Assembly: GCF_900747795.2 (NCBI RefSeq)
Contig: NC_041395.2
Location: 36,122,597-36,186,596 of the forward strand
Origin: Erpetoichthys calabaricus
Lineage: Eukaryota; Chordata; Cladistia; Polypteriformes; Polypteridae
Length of the DNA: 64,000 bases
Reading direction: 5' to 3'
The notes under the pieces are model-generated. The model was not told where the DNA came from. It ran no database searches and saw only the letters and a program-made list of their open reading frames with translations. Positions 48,446-60,479 of the stretch are shown here, piece after piece. How positions within the stretch are numbered: the first letter of the stretch is position 1; each line of letters starts with the position of its first letter. The translations under genes and the position numbers were made by a program.

Positions 48446-49106
48446 GTAAGTGCCAGGCAGGATTATTCAACATCCTGCCTACAAGAAAAGGGAGATTGTT
48501 GCATAGAAAGGATAACGGAATGGAAGCACAGCAATGAACTGGTATCCCATCTGGGATGGGTATGGGACCCTTACCCAGACAGGAGGACAAAACAAAGGAG
48601 CAAAGGGGAATTCCTATTCTGGAATATGTTTATCCCCAATCTGCTAGACGGCAGCATCTCAGGACCTTGGTAATCAGTTGGACAACTGCAAAGCATGATG
48701 GGAGTTGGAGTGGTGGGATCAGCCCTGCTGGGATCCATGGGTGCCACCAGGGGGTGCTCTGGGGATTCATAATCCATGTTTTCTGAGGCTTCAGTTTGAC
48801 TTCAGTGCTTCCAGCAGGCTATATACTGGCACTAGAAGTACTCTGGGGTCTGACATAAAAGGAAGCCATCCAGCCTCCTCCAGTTGCATCATAGTCGGAG
48901 GAAGAAACCCAACACTCACTGGAGGGAGGTGGTTAGAGAGAGAAGAGAAGGAAGGAAGATGATGTTTTTGGTGTTCTGCTTCTGCAACAGTTGGAGAAAC
49001 CATTGAGAGGTATTTTAAAAATAAAAACCTATGTTTTAAACCCATGACTATATTTTTGTTGGTTGTGTCAAGGGTTGGGACTTGATGGTGCCCCACATCT
49101 GTCACA
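48446..49106 (+). mobile_element. Solo-LTR-like relic (fossil)
   Basis: TGTAAGTGCC to CTGTCACA, with GACATAAAAGGAAGCC (TATA-like) and AATAAAAACC in LTR order, and the family core TGGGTGCCACCAGGGGGTGC shared with the relics at 20928 and 62254. Flanks ATGG and AAGG are only a partial 4-bp match, so the start is approximate. Confidence 0.5.
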
Positions 49107-49168
49107 AAGGACAAAAGCATACATGGACTTTTAATGATGACATGGTAGCACTAGAATACATTTTAGAT

Positions 49169-49865
49169 CAGTGGTCTCAAACTCCAATCCTGGAGGGCTG
49201 CAGGGGCTGCAGGTTTTCATTCTAACCCTTTTCTTAATTGGTGACCAGTTTTTGCTGCTAATTAACTCCTTTTCCTTTCATTTTAAATGACTTATTTTTT
49301 AGGATTGTTGCTCTGAATTGCTTCATTTCTTTCCTTAAATGGCATCCAAACAGAAATTAAATGTGACGTGAGTGAGCCAACAGAAGACCAACTAAGTCAG
49401 GGCCTCAAACTCACACCAAGTTGACTCCAGTTGCTTAATTAGGCTCTGAGCCTTGTTGTTAATTAAACCCGTTCTTTAATTCCATGGCTTGTTGCTGCTC
49501 TCATTGTGCATTAGCAGACATTTCTGAAATTGTTAATTTTCTCTTTTCTAAGAGCACTGGTCATATGTTTTGTGGACCTGAGCAGATCAACATTCCTGAG
49601 ACCTTCATCTTTCTTTATTTCCAGATATTACATGATGGTCACAGTTTGCTGGTCATGTTTTGCCTCATTTTGTATCTCGTTATTGTTTGGCTGCTAATGA
49701 AGGGAAAAGAAACAATTAAGAGGTCTGAATCTTCAAGAGCAGGTCAATTAAAATTAATGCAAAAGAAGTTAATTAGCAGCAAAAACAGGCCACTAATTAA
49801 GAAAAGGGTTCGAATGAAAACTTGCAGCCACTGCGGGCATTGAGGTCTGGAGTTTGAGACCACTG
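49169..49865. mobile_element. hAT-type MITE with 8-bp duplication
   Basis: Ends CAGTGGTCTCAAACTCCAAT and its complement (CAGTGGTCTCAAACTCCAGA read from 49865) are near-perfect inverted repeats, flanked by TTTTAGAT and TTTCAGAT (7 of 8 identical). CAGNGG ends and 8-bp duplications are hAT hallmarks. The interior has no transposase frame. Confidence 0.85.
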
Positions 49866-49929
49866 TTTCAGATGATCATTTTGTGCTATGATAACAGAAG
49901 AAGCAGCAGTAAACACTTACCTGTCATTT

Positions 49930-50125
49930 GCATGAACCTGGATCTGCTGTAAATTCCAGTCAAGCCACTGCCTGTGTACAGTCTGCATATAATTTCTGTG
50001 TTTGCATGTCTTTTTTTTCCTGGGGTTCTCTGATTATCTGCCATTTCCCAAAGACAAGCGTGTAAGGTGTACTGGTGACTGTCACCTGACACTTCATTAT
50101 TGAACTGGTGTGTCTGTGTGTGTGT
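49930..50125 (+). mobile_element. tRNA-derived SINE, middle part
   Basis: CTGCCTGTGTACAGTCTGCA, TGGGGTTCTCTGATTATCTG, CCATTTCCCAAAGACAAGCG and GTGTAAGGTGTACTGGTGAC follow the SINE body order; the tRNA head is unrecognisable. Confidence 0.5.
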
Positions 50126-50138
50126 GAGAGAGTATCGC

Positions 50139-50337
50139 CTCCTTGGATTAAGAATGATGTCGCCTCTGACATCATAAGAAAACTCAGGAGATGGGATAAA
50201 CCAGTCTGATATATAGCAGGGAGGAGAAAATAAGTGAGGATTAAGAAAAAGGCAGAGAAAAAGACACAGTCAAATAAAGCTTGTGAATGGAGGAGCCATG
50301 CCATCTGTTAGAGACTGGTAGCCATTCTGGTGGCTTC
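50139..50337 (+). repeat. Dispersed repeat, copy 1 (seed of the minisatellite)
   Basis: AAGAATGATGTCGCCTCTGA through AATAAAGCTTGTGAATGGAG and CCATCTGTTAGAGACTGGTA. It is about 90% identical by eye to 53037-53228. The AATAAAGC near its end and a TATA-like GATATATAGC earlier give it an LTR-like look, which I do not press. Confidence 0.75.
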
Positions 50338-50993
50338 CCATTCAGGGTTCATTTCTTCTGTTAGAGACTGGTAGCCATTCTGGTGGCTTCCCATTCAGGG
50401 TTAATTTCTTCTGTTAGAGACTGGTAGCCATTCTGGTGGCTTCCCATTCAGGGTTCATTTCTTCTGTTAGAGACTGGTAGCCATTCTGGTGGCTTCCCAT
50501 TCAGGGTTCATTTCTTCTGTTAGAGACTGGTAGCCATTCTGGTGGCTTCCCATTCAGGGTTCATTTCTTCTGTTAGAGACTGGTAGCCATTCTGGTGGCT
50601 TCCCATTCAGGGTTCATTTCTTCTGTTAGAGACTGGTAGCCATTCTGGTGGCTTCCCATTCAGGGTTCATTTCTTCTGTTAGAGACTGGTAGCCATTCTG
50701 GTGGCTTCCCATTCAGGGTTCATTTCTTCTGTTAGAGACTGGTAGCCATTCTGGTGGCTTCCCATTCAGGGTTCATTTCTTCTGTTAGAGACTGGTAGTC
50801 ATTCTGGTGGCTTCCCATTCAGGGTTCATTTCTTCTGTTAGAGACTGGTAGCCATTCTGGGGGCTTCCCATTCAGGGTTCATTTCTGCTGTTAGAGACTG
50901 GTAGCCATTCTGGTGGCTTCCCATTCAGGGTTCATTTCTTCTGTTAGAGACTGGTAGCCATTCTGGAGGCTTCCCATTCAGGGTTCATTTCTT
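50305..50993 (+). repeat. Minisatellite, 13 copies of 53 bp
   Basis: Thirteen head-to-tail copies of a unit beginning CTGTTAGAGACTGGTAGCCA and ending GGTTCATTTCTT, with only scattered single-base variants. The first 30 or so bases of the unit equal the last part of the dispersed repeat that precedes the array. Confidence 0.97.
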
Positions 50994-51000
50994 CTTTTGG

Positions 51001-51330
51001 GGTGATTCTTACCTTGAGGGTTATGAAAAGAAACAGCTGGATGTGGATACATAAATGGAGGTTTTTTAATTCATTCATGGCATCACTACAGTGAACAAAT
51101 AATTATAGACCAGCGTGTTGGCCTCACAAATCCAAGCACATGTGTCTGAATTCCAAGTCATTGTTTTGATCGTCTGCATTCATTTTTTTTGAGTTCACCA
51201 TTCTGATCCAATGTCCCAGAGACATACATGTTAATTGGTGAGTGTAAATTGCCTCAATACGAGAGTCATGAGCCTTGTTCTCGATGAATAAATGGAAATT
51301 AATGCTATAGGACATCCAGACAGAAAGAAG
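51001..51330 (+). mobile_element. Old SINE-like segment
   Basis: TGAATTCCAAGTCATTG, GATCCAATGTCCCAGAGACA, TACATGTTAATTGGTGAGTG and TAAATTGCCTCAATACGAGA follow the SINE body order at low identity. Boundaries are approximate. Confidence 0.45.
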
Positions 51331-52640
51331 GCATAGGATCTGAACTTAGGAGACTGTGCCATCTAGAAATAACACTTAAAATAATTATTTCGTAACATTA
51401 TGTAAAACACAGGCCTTTGTCACGCAACGGAACAATGTTTCAGTACAAACTGGTTTTAGAGAAGAAACCTGGGAGTCATTTGTACTCTTTGTCAATCGCA
51501 TTTCCTTCTGCAATATTCTTTTCACAGAAGGAAATGTGATTAAAGTGCACTTCTTATAAGATTTATGTCTTTAAATTATGCAAGAACTTTTGCTATCAGT
51601 GAGAATAAAAAAAATAGTGCAAAAGAAATCTCTCAGCAGAGAGAAAATATTACTTTTTTACCAATTGAATCATGATCCTCTTACTTTTGATTCTTTCAGA
51701 TGCCACTGAGATGTCAATTGCAGCCAGGCTGTACCTCGATTGCTCAACACTTTCAGGAAATGTTTGCCCACAGGGCACAGCTCAGTTTCACTTCACTTTC
51801 CTCAATGGAAGGAGCTGCCGGGTTTATCCTAAGGTTCAAATTGAAGCATTGTGCCAAACTGCATGTGTTAATATTTTTGAATGACTGCTCTCCACATATA
51901 CAGGTGTAGAATGACTGCTAAATGACTTTGAGCAGGTCACTTGAAGTGTCTGCGCATTGATTGTAATAAATAAAAGGGAACAATTATACTCCAGTTGAAA
52001 AGTACTTCTTAAAATAAAAATTGTTTTGAAATAAACACAATCTGAATGTAATGATCAGGGATTATTAAAACAGTTAAAGTTAAAAGGGTGCTAAAATGTT
52101 TATTAAAAAAACAAAATTATAAAACATGTATTCATAATATACTGTACATAGTCTTCTAGCGACTTCACATTGCAGGCATCAACAGCAATCTGAATATTAT
52201 AATACAATTAAAATACTGCCAGCTGTAGCATAATATTTGGGAGAGGACATTTTGGTAATAGAGTATATGGTTTTCACTGTAAATAGTGTAATATTGTAAA
52301 TATTTCTTTCTTATTTTTTAAATGTCTGTTGCCTTTCCTCACACTGTCTGTATTTAGCTTTTTGTGTATCAAATACTCACAATTTTGTTACCTACAAATC
52401 ATTGTTCTTTTTAACAACTGTAAATAAAACATGTACATTTATTAAAAGTGAGGTTGTCTGGTTATTTGTAGTCTTTCCCTTGTTTGCTCCCATTTCCTCT
52501 CATTATACGCTGTTAAAAAATCATCCTTACTGATCAGATATTAGAAGATAGGAACCTCTGGGTCAGCAGCTTGCGAGTATCTCTGAAATGGCCGCTACTT
52601 GTGCATCATGTCGGAGTATTATTACATTGTCTAATTTCAT
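51331..52640. other. Interval with possible host 3' UTR
   Basis: No protein family recognised. TTGATTCTTTCAG at 51688-51700 followed by an open stretch to 51884, and GTAAATAAAACATGTAC at about 52421 with a GT-rich region after it, resemble the acceptor and poly(A) end of a terminal exon. Support is positional only. Confidence 0.3.
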
Positions 52641-53036
52641 AATAATTCTGAAGAGGTGTTGTGAACAGGGAATTGAAGGCTCCAAAGCTGATGTCTTACA
52701 GGGATGTGGTTCTGCAGCAGTCCCTCATAAGGAAGGATATGTGCACTGGCTGGAACAACGTATGACGCCCTGAAGCAAAAAGAAATGACAACCCCCAGGA
52801 GGCAATATGCATTGTGGATGTACTACTTAACCCAGAAGAGCCATAGTTGATAGAAGTGCAACCTTGGGTGCAAGTATATAATCCTCCCTCAGGCCATTGC
52901 ATGTACACACAGTCCAGTAAGGAGATGTATGAGACCATGCCATCCACAGTAAAAAGATCTGCCCTCAAGATCTGACCCTTTAAGTACAATGGATGGGACT
53001 CCAGAGCCTGCTGGAAGGAGCTCAACCATAATGTCT

Positions 53037-53228
53037 TTGGTTTAAGAATGATGTCGCCGCTGACATCATAAGAAAACTCAGGAGATGGGATAAACCAGTC
53101 TGATATACTGTATAGCACAGAGGAGAAAATTAAGGATTAAGAAAAAGGCAGAGAAAAAGACATGGTCAAATAAAGCTTGTGAATGGAGGAGCCATGCCAT
53201 CTGTTAGAGACTGGTAGCCATTCTGGTG
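53037..53228 (+). repeat. Dispersed repeat, copy 2 (no minisatellite)
   Basis: AAGAATGATGTCGCCGCTGA through GGTAGCCATTCTGGTGG; matches 50139-50337. Here the sequence leaves the shared part after GGTGG and continues into GCCTGGGTTTGC, showing the state without tandem expansion. Confidence 0.75.
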
Positions 53229-53497
53229 GGCCTGGGTTTGCTTTCTGTTTCCTGTTGTTTTAATATATTACAGTACTCCTTGTTTTAACCCTCCTTTGCG
53301 ATTAAAAAACTGCCTTATATTGTATATGATGGCCTCTTTGGATATTATTGTGATAAGAGACTGTGATGAGAGAATTCCCTAATCACCTAAGTTGCATAAT
53401 CAGATTTGTTTTCATATGACACAGCCAAAACAACAAAAAAAAATTAAAAATTAAACATATACAAGTAATAACAGCCAGAATTTTTACATACATTTCA

Positions 53498-53674
53498 TTA
53501 TTTAAATATTTGCTGCTTTTCTTCCAGTGCTTTGTCATCTGCTAATTCACAAGCGAGATTTGATAAATAAAACTTATTTGCTCTGTCTTTCCTTATACAC
53601 ATCCAGTTGGCCTCTTCTTTAGCCAAGATCTTCAGATTTTGCTTAAATACCCATGATGTTCTAAAAACATTCAC
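53498..53674 (-). CDS. Possible terminal exon of an unrecognised minus-strand gene
   Basis: After an acceptor TATTTTTTGTAG (AG at 53675-53676 complement), 58 codons are open to a TAA at 53498: VNVFRTSWVFKQNLKILAKE, EANWMCIRKDRANKFYLSNL, then ACELADDKALEEKQQIFK. A candidate preceding exon at 53955-53993 (THTYCKTEETAV, donor GTGAGA) joins in phase 0. The charged, balanced composition looks protein-like, but I recognise no family and the frame is short enough to arise by chance. Confidence 0.3.
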   Translation of the reverse strand: MNVFRTSWVFKQNLKILAKEEANWMCIRKDRANKFYLSNLACELADDKALEEKQQIFK

Positions 53675-53699
53675 CTACAAAAAATAACAAATAGCCATA

Positions 53700-54480
53700 T
53701 TAACAATATTAGTTGTAATAATAGTTATACATATTACTATTAGAAACACAATTGTTATGAGCTACTGATACCAGCTTAACATGCACACATTTGGAATGGT
53801 GGAAGAAAGCACTTTGTAAAATGAGTATGATCACCAATCTCTATGCAATCAAAAAGATAAGGATAAGCAAGGAATTACACATGATAAAAAATAATATGTA
53901 TTCATGATAAATAACAAAGAAAAATAGTATTATAATAGTGTGAAAGGTTCTCACCACAGCAGTCTCTTCAGTTTTGCAATATGTGTGGGTGAGCTTCACC
54001 CAACAGTATTAAAAATACGATCAGAGAAGACAACTCGAAGTGCAACACACTGAAGTAGTTGATACTGGTTGTGCCAGTTAAATCAAATAATTACAAATAA
54101 TCTACAAATAAGTACAAAAAATACTAAAAAGGCAAATGAAGAATTAAAAACTCCCGCTCCCACCTTCCACATGTTTGATTGATGTACTTGGCTTGCCACA
54201 ATGTGATCCCATGGCAGAAAAAAGATGTGCTTATTGCAATTTCTTGCATGTTTAGGCAGTTTGTTGGGAATCAAAAATAATGTGGCTATTATTTTCTGTT
54301 GCAATCAGTCATCAGACCCTCAGGGAAAAGTCTGTGCCCCCCCTGTTAAATTTGTCCTGACACCGATCTTGCTTCCTGGTTGAGTTATTAACGTATTGTA
54401 ATTATCATAGCAATGGGCAGATGGGGCACAGATATCAAAAGAGTCCTGTTTGCTGCACATTTTTATTTTGATAATTAACT
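53700..54480. other. Interval with no repeat recognised
   Basis: Apart from the candidate 39-bp exon at 53955-53993, nothing is supported. Confidence 0.45.
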
Positions 54481-54484
54481 TAAT

Positions 54485-54669
54485 TATAGGGTGGCACAGT
54501 GGTACCACTGCTGCCTTGCAGTAAGGGGACCGGTGTTCGAATCCCTGTTGGCTTGCATGTTCTCCCCGTGTTTTTGTGGGTTTCCTCTGGGTGCTCCAAT
54601 TTCCTCCCACTGTTCAAAGACATGACGCTTAAATGAATTGGTGACACTAATGTGTCTCTGGTGTGTGTG

Positions 54670-54702
<33 letters not shown>

Positions 54703-54795
54703 TTGCCCTGCAATGGACTAGCACCCAGGGTTTGTTCCTGCCTTTGCACCCTATGCTATATGGGATAGGATCCAACTCCCGTTTCCCTTGTGTGA
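54485..54795 (+). mobile_element. tRNA-derived SINE
   Basis: GGGTGGCACAGTGGTACCAC (box A), GTGTTCGAATCCCTG (box B), GCATGTTCTCCCCGTGTTTT, CCTCCCACTGTTCAAAGACA, an expanded TG run at 54660-54702, and TGCCCTGCAATGGACTAGCA. Confidence 0.85.
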
Positions 54796-54848
54796 TAAGA
54801 GGTTAGTGGCAAAATGTGATTTTTAATAAAATAATTAGACTCTGGAGT

Positions 54849-55790
54849 GTGTAGGCTCCGAACGGGTGTGAGTGTTCACATGTCACTTCGGGTTGATTGG
54901 GATGCTTGGCTGATTGCACATTTACATGTAAATGTGAGCAGATCAGACAGGTGCCTCAATCACACCTCTGGGTAGGTGAAGGATGACACTTGCACCCAAT
55001 TGGGCAATATACAGTATAGAGAGCCACCATGACAGAGAGGACAATGAGATCAAAGTAAAAAGTGAAATCAAAAACAAGAAGGGAATCAGATCACATCAAT
55101 GAGAGAGAAAAAACAGAAGTTACTGGAGGAGAAAGTGGAAGGATGGTGTGGAGCTCGTGGGGTAAAGATTGGAAGGAGGTGATCACTGGAGTGTGTGTGG
55201 AGTTGGTGAAGGGATGCTTCAACTGAGGAACGCAGACAGGAGTAGGAGTGGCCCCATTGTACTGCGTCTCCCTGTTGACGCAGATGGACTGGCTGAGGGA
55301 GATGTGAACGGTGGGGTCTGGTGGGGAGTCCTATAGGTGCCGTAGCACTTGCAATAGAACCCCGAAACCTGGGACTTAGTGGATCACTGTACCTGTCAGC
55401 AGGCATCTCCTCATGCTGCAAGGTCCTGATTGGATAAGCTGAGGAGACGCCAGATTTTCAAAAGAGGTATTGGGGCATGTGTCTTTTTTAAAAACAAGAA
55501 CCTGTCTGGGATTTTCATTTTATGGAAAACATTTATTGTTTGTTTTTCACCTCCATCTGTCACCTTTGATTTTACAGATTATTTATTTATTTATGGAAGA
55601 TCTTGTACTGCACTGTTGGACACCATTTGTCTGTTGGATTTTATTAAAAGCACTTTGCACATTTACACCAACCCCTTCTGACTGTGTGTGTCCTCATTTG
55701 CCTGACTCATCTTGGTTAACAACTTTTGATGATTCAGGGGAGCATGCACCTGGGAGCATACAGCCAACCTGGATGGTCAGACCCTAGTAG
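54849..55790 (+). mobile_element. LTR-like relic, boundaries uncertain (fossil)
   Basis: A segment with ATTTTATTAAAAGCACTTTG near 55645 followed by a GT-rich stretch, like the 3' parts of the solo-LTR-like relics in this window. No clean ends or duplication found. Confidence 0.3.
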
Positions 55791-56510
55791 CAAATGAACA
55801 TGACGTAAAAATAGTAATGCAATTCTATTTCTAGTACTTTTCTTCATGACTTTAGACAGCAAGGTTTCACAGAGTATAATATCTTAAAGTAGGAAAATGC
55901 AGTGCTGAGATTAGTATTTTAGTATATAGATATACTGAGTAAAATAAACAGAAAAGTAATATGAAAATAATTATAAAAATGAAAAAGAAAAAATCAGAAA
56001 TTAAATGAAAAGGAGTTTGCAAAAATAACTTTGAACATAAATATCGAACTCAAAATATGTTATTTAAGAAAATAAAGTGAACATGACATATATTAAGTAA
56101 ACCATAACGTTAAAAAACTAATTGTCCAGAAGAAATAAAAGCAAAACAGCTGGTGTTAAGTGGGGATGTAAAAGCTAGATACATATAAAACAAATATATA
56201 CATAAACAAATAGAGGACCAACTCAGACAGGAACTATTATCCAGGAACAACAGAGGCAAAAAAAAGGTTAAAGGGAATGCAAAGGTTATATACATTCACT
56301 TAAATACATGAAAAGTCATGTACATACACCTAGAATCTAGGTCACACATAGGACATATTTCCATTCAAATAAGGACCCAAAGAAAATGTCCCAAAATAAG
56401 ATAACAAAATGACAAAATAAAAAGTAATATGTAAAGAACACTTCTGGAAAAAATCTGAACAGTCAGCATTAGCTTAAAATGTAGTCCAAAGCTTAAGTGA
56501 AAAAGTAAAA
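55791..56510. other. A-rich interval with no gene recognised
   Basis: A/T-rich sequence in which apparent minus-strand frames (56110-56295, 56365-56709) are low-complexity hydrophobic readings of A-rich DNA. Confidence 0.5.
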
Positions 56511-56514
56511 TAAG

Positions 56515-58060
56515 TAACGCATTAAAATGGCTTAATGCTAGAAGTATCAAAAATAAAACAAGTGAGTTGGAGTTGTATGTAAAGGAACATAATAATGATA
56601 TTATAGCAATAATAGAAAACTGGCTAAATAACAAAGATGGGGTGAATATAACATAGATGGGTAAACAAGTTAAGAAGGATAGACAACAGAAAAGGAGGGG
56701 GGATGCCATTTATGTCAAACAGAATTTAAATGCATCTTTTCTACAGTTGGCAGAGGAGCTACTTCTTAGTGAGGACGTCTGGATTTGACTGGAAATCATT
56801 AGCAACACAGGGTTTATTTAAGGAGTGTGCTATACAGTAGACACCCCAATGCAGACAGTAACTTCAATGTACATTTTTAAATTATTATTATTATTATTAT
56901 TACATTTAAAAAGACAAGGTTAGAGAGGGATATTATAGTTATGGGGAACTTTAATTACCCAAATTTTAACTGAGCTAACTATACAAATAGAACACAAGAG
57001 TGGGTGTTTTTAGACATAATCAACGGATGTTTTTTAACACAGTCTGTTAAAGCACCAATGTGGAGAGAAGCCAGTCTAGATTTAGTATTTTTATGGAAAG
57101 GATAGAATTGACGGTACAGAGGATTTTCAGAATTGGGTCAAATTAACAGTGGTGTCACTCAAGGATTCATGCTGGAGCTGCTGCTATTTTTAATACACAT
57201 ATATGATCTAGATATGAATATAAACAACAAACTCTTTAAGTTTACAGATGATATCAAGATAGGTGGATTGGCAGATAATCTAGAATCCAATGAATCATTC
57301 CAGAGGGATTTGGATAGCATACAGGGCAGATTTGTGGTAGATGACATTTGATGTAAATAAATGTAAGGTATTAAATGTAGGAAGCAAAACAGCTAGATCT
57401 GAGCACAAAACTAGAGGCCTGAAAATTGAAAGTACTGTACCTCTTTTGAAAAAGACCTATGAATCATAATGGACTTATCACTATTAACCTCCAGATGCTG
57501 TTTGGAAGGGATTAAGAAGTCTTACAGAATGCTAGGTTATATAGAACCATGATGTGTAGAGTACAAGTCAAAGGAGGTCATGCTGAAGTGTTAAACTGCA
57601 CTGGTATTCCCTCAACTAGAGTACTGTGTGCAGTTGTGGTCTCCATATTACAAAAATAAAATACAGCAGCTCTAGAAAATGGCCTGAGAAGAGCAACTTG
57701 GCTGATTCCAGGACTGCAAAGGATGACGTTGGACTTTTCGGTTTAAGGAAATGGAGATTAAGAGGTGACATAATTGTTTAAAATTTTGAAAGAAATTAAT
57801 ACAGTGGATCAAGACTTACTTTACACTGAGTTTAACAATAACATGGGGGCACACTTAGTAACTTAGTAAGAGCAAATTTTGCACAAAGTTTTTCTTAACA
57901 CAGAGAACTACAGTATGGACACATGGAATAAGTAGGCCTTTAGTGACGTTCAAAACTTGACTTGATGTTGTTTTTGACGAATTTGATTAAAAGGATTGGT
58001 GGGTTTTGTTGGACTGAAAGGCCTAGCCTTGTCAAAAGCTTTTCTAATGGTCTCATGTTC
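56515..58060 (+). mobile_element. CR1-type LINE with internal deletion
   Basis: Endonuclease part: WLNARSIKNKTSELELYVKE, HNNDIIAIIENWL and MGNFNYPNFN-like, then LDLVF. A jump follows directly into the reverse transcriptase (INSGVTQGFMLELLLFLIHI, YDLDMNINNKLFKFTDDIKI, GGLADNLESN) and the C-terminal EYCVQLWSPYYKN-like region. The fingers portion of the polymerase is missing, and the catalytic FADD reads FTDD. Same family as 18680-20200. Confidence 0.75.
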
Positions 58061-58260
58061 TAATTATGGCCAGATCCTGACAATCACAATAGTGGTTTCA
58101 ACTATTTCAGTTGTTATCACCAAGACCATTACTACAAGATGTGATTGAAAGTGAGTGTGACTAAATTAGTGAATTGGTGAGTGATATCGAATGTAGCAGA
58201 GAAATATAGCACTGCGAATGATGTGGTACTGTGTCATACAGAAATAGCCAAATAAAAGTA

Positions 58261-58566
58261 TATGGTATAATGACCCAGATGGGTTCCAGGTGCTCCGTCT
58301 GACGAGACTTCTTGGTGTGGCGGTAGTGTCAGGAGAGCACCCAGAAGCACTCTGGGATTTCTTCTGGCAGCACTTTCTGGTGTGGTGGAAGTGCTGTCAT
58401 CCAGGGTTCCATAACTGTCTGGGCGCCTCCTGGCAGTGGCCACGTCCTCCCATAGGGATGAGTTTTCCAGCTCCGTTCCAGTGGCCCCCAAGCAGACCCA
58501 GGCGGCTGCCCTCTCGTGGAACGTCCAGGCGTCCCGGCTGGGTAGGGTCCCCAGCCGTCTGGCACA
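58261..58566 (-). mobile_element. Solo-LTR-like relic, partial (fossil)
   Basis: The minus strand starts TGTGCCAGACGGCTGGGGAC, aligning with the start of the unit at 37818, and keeps CAGCACTTCCACCACACCAG shared with it. The downstream promoter and poly(A) part is not seen. Confidence 0.55.
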
Positions 58567-58569
<3 letters not shown>

Positions 58570-58600
<31 letters not shown>

Positions 58601-59655
58601 AATCTCCATAAAGTAAACAACATAACACAATGAACTTCCTCATTATAAGATAACTTTAAGAATTAAATTTCTTTAATTAGTTATCCTAAGCCTTGTATTG
58701 CTTTGTAATTTTTCAGAAAAACTAGCTGGGGTTTAGCAAAGATGACTCTGTAAATTCTAAAAGTCATAAAATTGTGTTAATTTCACTGCAGGAGGTAAAG
58801 GCTGCACAACAGAAGTTTTTTCAACATTTTAGCAGATATTATAGTGGAGTTTACCAGTGCTCTCATGATAAAATCTGACCTACGGCATTATCAGAGATGC
58901 TTGTCTTTTCATAACAGGAAAGTAGCAGTTTGCCGTACTGCTTGTGCTTAAAAGCATTAAAAGACTGTGGTACAGGTGAGAAGATGTTAATATGATACAG
59001 TTTTCTAAATGGGTCAGATTAAAATTCAAAAACACATAGAGAGAGGAACTAAACACCAGAGGTGTTACTGAGCACTTAACGACTTCAAAAATAGATGGAG
59101 ATTTAAATTAAAAGCAGAGCTTATGTGCAGCAAGAGGCTGGAAATCACTGTACTATACATGGCAACTGGACATAAAGGCTAAAGGAAACGCTTGTCCAAA
59201 GAGGTAGAGTTCAAGAAAGGTCTAAAGGAGATGAAGAAGCAGTTCTCATTTAACTGGACATTCATTTCAAAACATTATTTACATCAGAGCTGTATTGTAG
59301 CAGAATTTACAAAATAATATTTAGGAGATGAAAATGAGAAACAACACTTAAGGGAGCAGTGAAACCCTGGCTATTTCATTACACAAGTAAGCAGTGACAG
59401 CTTAGGTCGTCTTAAGTGCTTATTGTTAACACTTTCTATTTCAAATTCATGTGAAAGAAATGGAGATTCCCATCTGAAATGGAATATTGTGGTCCAAGGT
59501 TCAATATACAATACTATCTATAAAGAATTAATAATCTACAGTATATTCTTTCATGTCTGTCTAAAATACTTGAAATACTCTAGTCTTTATTAATAAGAGT
59601 TTAACCTTAAAAACAATATTTTCAATTTTCATCTCATCACATTTTCTGAAACCAA
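58570..59655. other. Interval with no gene recognised
   Basis: A short TA/TG tract at 58567-58600, otherwise unique AT-rich sequence. Confidence 0.5.
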
Positions 59656-59659
59656 TTTT

Positions 59660-60475
59660 CCTGGTGATGGTTGCAATGGCAGCATGTCAAGCAGGTCAGC
59701 CAAGACTTCCCTGTCCACAGTTACAGATTCCATCTCTTCCTGGGGAATCATGCAAGCATTCTTAAACCACTTGAGAGATTTAATCCCTCGAGAGTGTCCT
59801 GGGTCTTCTACAGGGTCTCAGCCTAAGGAGACATGGGAGATTATAGGGAGCCGCCTGATGGGGCATCCTTACAAAATGTCCAAACAACCTCAACTTGCTT
59901 CTTCCAATATGGAGAAGTGACTCTACTCTGATGCTGTTCTGAATTGCTGAACTTCTCACCCTATCACACAGTGTCAACCCAACCTCCCCGTGAAGAAACA
60001 TCATTTCTGCTGCTTGTACTTGTGATATCATTCATTTTGTCATTACTCACAGCTAATGACCATAGGCGAGGACAGGGACGTAGATCGACTGCTAAACCAA
60101 GAGTTTTGTCTGCATACTTAGCACCATGAACCAATACAGCTCTCACAGGACAGCTGATGTTGCTCCAATTTGTTTGTCAATCTCACTTTCCCTTTTTTCA
60201 TCATTTGTGAAAAAGATCCCAAGATGCTTGAAGTTCTCCTCTAAGGACAGTTGTTCCCAATTGACCTGGAGATTGTAAGACTCTTTTCTGAGAGAGAACC
60301 AAGACCTTAGACTTGGAGGTGCTCATCCCCATCCCTGCTGCTTCACACAGGGCAATTGCTTGACTGTGTGCCAAAGGCCACAGTCAGGAGTGGCAAACAG
60401 AACAACATTTTCTGCATAAAGTAACAATGCTACCCCTAGCCTCCCCAAATGGACACCCTCACATCCTCGCCTGCA
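59660..60475 (-). mobile_element. LINE reverse transcriptase C-terminal half, RTE-like (decayed)
   Basis: The minus strand reads LLYAENVVLFATPDCGL, LQVNWEQLSLEENFKHLGIF, FTNDEKRESEIDKQIGATSA, YVPVLAYGH, ISQVQAAEMMFLHGEVGLTL, CDRVRSSAIQNSIRVESLLH and LRLFGHFVRMP. This matches the thumb and tail (ADD-to-RWFGH region) of a LINE family common in fish. ADD reads AEN, so the polymerase would be dead. Clade between RTE and I is uncertain. Confidence 0.75.
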
Positions 60476-60479
60476 CTTG

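Noticed and set aside
50305-50993. CRISPR-like array
   Set aside because: Units are head-to-tail 53-bp repeats with no unique spacers, in a vertebrate genome; it is a minisatellite.
54520-54545. tRNA gene from the GTTCGAATCCC box B
   Set aside because: The surrounding sequence is the tRNA-derived SINE; no acceptor stem or intact anticodon arm.
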